From Lophium mytilinum (lineage: Eukaryota > Ascomycota > Dothideomycetes > Mytilinidiales > Mytilinidiaceae): a stretch of DNA of 64,000 nt. How positions within the stretch are numbered: position 1 is the stretch's first letter; the number at the start of each line of letters is the position of its first letter. The position numbers and the translations under genes were made by a program. The notes under the pieces are model-generated. The model was not told the origin of the DNA. It worked only from the letters and a program-made list of their open reading frames with translations, and searched no databases. The stretch lies in assembly GCA_010093605.1 (NCBI GenBank), contig MU004201.1:73216-137215 (forward strand), written 5' to 3'. Shown one piece after another: positions 62,086 through 64,000 of the stretch.

Positions 62086-62620
62086 TACCTGTTTTACTAT
62101 GCGTACTTCCCGTTTTCTATAGTATATATAGGCTGTTATATTACTATCTACATGCCTATATACCTATAAGCATTCTAAAACTATTAAATCCTTACCTTAT
62201 TACAACCCCTCCGCATTAAGCCTGGCCCCCGGACATTACTGCTGTACTCCTCTAACTATCCTAATTAATATGCCTCCGTTTCCTCCTTGTATAATACAAG
62301 CTAACGTAGGAGCTCCGCATAGCTAAGCTGCGCTAGCGCTGCCTAAGGCTAAGGCTATGCTAGTGGTGGTTTAAGGGCCGTAGTAAGTGTATTATAGAGG
62401 AGGATAAGGATAAGAAGGTAATTATTTATAGCTACGACGCATTTAGGGTTTAGAGAGAGCATTTAGAATTAGTAAGAAACGTAAGCGAGCGAATTGGAGG
62501 CATCGGAGAACCCCTCCGAGCCAATTAGACAATTAGACGGAAGGGGGGTGTAAGTGGAGTAAAAAATGGGTGTAATTAGAGCTAAAACGGGGTGCGGAGT
62601 TAGCATCGCCCTTATATTTA

Positions 62621-63160
62621 GCTTTATATCCTCTATCTTCTGTGTTAGTTATGCCTATAGTCTCTAGTATAGCTTAACTAATGCATTTATTAGGTTGTTA
62701 ATAACGCGTCTAATAGACCTATAGATAAACTAGTAGAATTAGTCTATTTCTATAGGAGAAGAGGGTAGCTTATTCTATAGCGGGGCTTATATATGCTAGG
62801 CTTTATAGAAGGTGTCTTAAACGCACTAGTAGGCGTTTTTATAGGGCTTTTAATCGTATTAGGGTTATTATTAATAGTATTATTATTAGTTCTATAGGTA
62901 CTATATATTTGTTAGAAGTTATTAATCTAACGCTCTTAGTCACGTAACTTCCGGGACTGCCGGTTACGTGTAGCCCTCTCCTGTAGTATATATGGGCGAT
63001 GCCCCTCGAGTTAAATATAATTAAGGATTTACTTTAACAGGTTATAAGCCCGGGTGCTCTACACCTCTAACCTATCTTTACTACACCTAATAAGTTATTT
63101 TAATAACTCCCTTATAAAAATGTTTACCCGACATAATACTGAAGAGAAGCTAAAAGCTAA
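62621..63160. other. Spacer with a GC-richer LTR-like patch
   Basis: No gene seen. 62.91-63.09 kb is richer in GC than its flanks, starts TGTTAGAAG and has a TATATATGGG run, so it may be an LTR remnant belonging to the Gypsy copy at 63165. No target duplication or partner was found. Confidence 0.35.
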
Positions 63161-63164
63161 AAAT

Positions 63165-64000
63165 TCTTAGCTCGCCGCTTAAACAACGCGCACGCGCAGG
63201 ACGGCCGTCGCGACTTTAACCGAGCTCGTCGCGACTCCAACCGGGCCCAGCGTGAAGTGTCTACTACTAAGACTAATAACCGTATTATAGTTAAGAAGAC
63301 CACTATAGTTCTATTGCTAAGCGTTCTACTACATATTTACTTGCGCCTAAGTAAAGAAGGACGCTGCTTTAGTTGCTTTATGCAAAACTACTGTGCTAGC
63401 AACCCTAAATGCGCTATAGCTAGAAAGACTATAATAGAGACTTAGCGCGATAAGCGCCTCGCCGCTGCTGGCATCAACAGTATAGAACTCAACGCTTTTA
63501 ACTATAGTAGTAACTAGGAGTGTTAATATAAATATAAATACAACGAGGAATAAGGATAAGACAACAACGACCTAGGCGTTCATTCCGACGATTCGGGAAA
63601 CGCTTGATCTCTAACGAAAGTCGTCGTTAAAGATGGTTAGAAGACACGCTAGCTTAAGCTCTCGCACGTATTTAAGAGCTCGAGCTACCTCCTCTAAAAC
63701 TACCTAATATTAAGCTCTCCGCATGCGCTGTTGGGCTTACCCCTCTCTCTAGTAAGCAAATGGACTTCAACTGCAAGATTATTACTTTAACTGGAACAGT
63801 TAAATTAACTGTTCTTATAGACTCTAGCTGTAGAGGCTTTGCGTTCATCTCTATAAGCTTTGCTAGATATTATAAGCTTAACGTCTATAAAGCCACTCTA
63901 CGCAATATTAAGCTACTAAACGGATCTACTTCTATTATCGATTAAGCAGCTAAAGTTACTATGCAAATTAAAGGCTACTACAACAAGTTCTGGGCTCTAA
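63165..64000 (+). mobile_element. Partial G3-family Gypsy fossil (G4), runs off the window
   Basis: 63172-64000 parallels G3 from about 40384 on: the end of gag with a Cys-rich knuckle (CFSCF...YCASNPKC, about 63363-63412), then protease from 63760 (MDFNCKIITLTGTV, FAFISISFA). Keeps more CG and CA dinucleotides than G3, so it looks less mutated. Only part is visible, with a few breaks in what is seen. Confidence 0.85.

Larger units (their letters stand above)
60428..62610. mobile_element. Mutator-like MITE with long inverted repeats, containing M1
   Basis: Terminal inverted repeats of about 100 bp starting GGCGATGCTAACTC (left 60428-60535, right about 62505-62610), with shared inner blocks TCTAATTACACCC and ACACCCCCCTTCCGT. 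A 10-bp flanking duplication with one mismatch (ATTATATTTA at 60418-60427, CTTATATTTA at 62611-62620). Without M1 it is about 826 bp and has no coding capacity. A long inverted repeat plus a 9-10-bp duplication is the pattern of Mutator-like elements. Five 12-bp units (GGCTATAGATAA type) lie at 60627-60686. Confidence 0.75.

Overview
The window looks like an AT-rich, repeat-filled block from a filamentous ascomycete (Pezizomycotina). The reasons are short introns with GTAAGT donors and CTAAT branch sites, chromodomain Ty3/Gypsy elements, Tc1-like DD34E transposons, and base changes that are mostly C to T and G to A, as left by repeat-induced point mutation (RIP). Species cannot be named. No rRNA, tRNA, CRISPR array or bacterial-type operon was seen.

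Layout. 1.5-6.5 kb: a minus-strand Gypsy fossil (G1). 6.6-12.3 kb: two inverted copies of an unknown coding remnant (P1, P2) around the one gene that reads as intact, a three-exon SAT4/fungal-rhodopsin-type membrane protein at 8437-9597; a short telomere-like tract lies at 11669-11704. 12287-30037: a chromodomain Gypsy element (G2, minus strand) whose right LTR is split by an 11.1-kb DNA transposon (K1, 18828-29948). 30-36 kb: decayed AT-rich DNA with one well-kept solo LTR (35249-35450). 36088-56483: a three-level nest. A Tc1-like element (M2) was hit by a Gypsy element (G3, 37163-56197), and G3 was hit by a second 11.2-kb DNA transposon (K2, 43625-54873) and by a solo LTR. 57.5-60.4 kb: a second copy of an unknown coding repeat (U), interrupted by the Tc1-like element M3 and by a Mutator-like MITE, which itself carries Tc1-like M1. 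63.2-64 kb: the start of another G3-family copy that runs off the window.

The most interesting system is K1/K2. Both have 5'-CCGTA-type imperfect terminal inverted repeats and a 2-bp TA target duplication, and they are nearly equal in size (11,121 and 11,249 bp). Each has a leftward CACTA/CMC (Tnp2-like) transposase and, diverging from it, a rightward second gene. In K1 the second gene is multi-exon, with two introns that fit in phase. The role of the second gene is not recognised.

Insertion order read from the nests: M2 before G3 before K2; G2 before K1; U before M3 and the MITE; MITE before M1. Apart from the membrane-protein gene, nearly every coding stretch is full of stops of the TAA/TAG type expected from CAA/CAG under RIP, so the window is best read as a transposon graveyard around one surviving gene.
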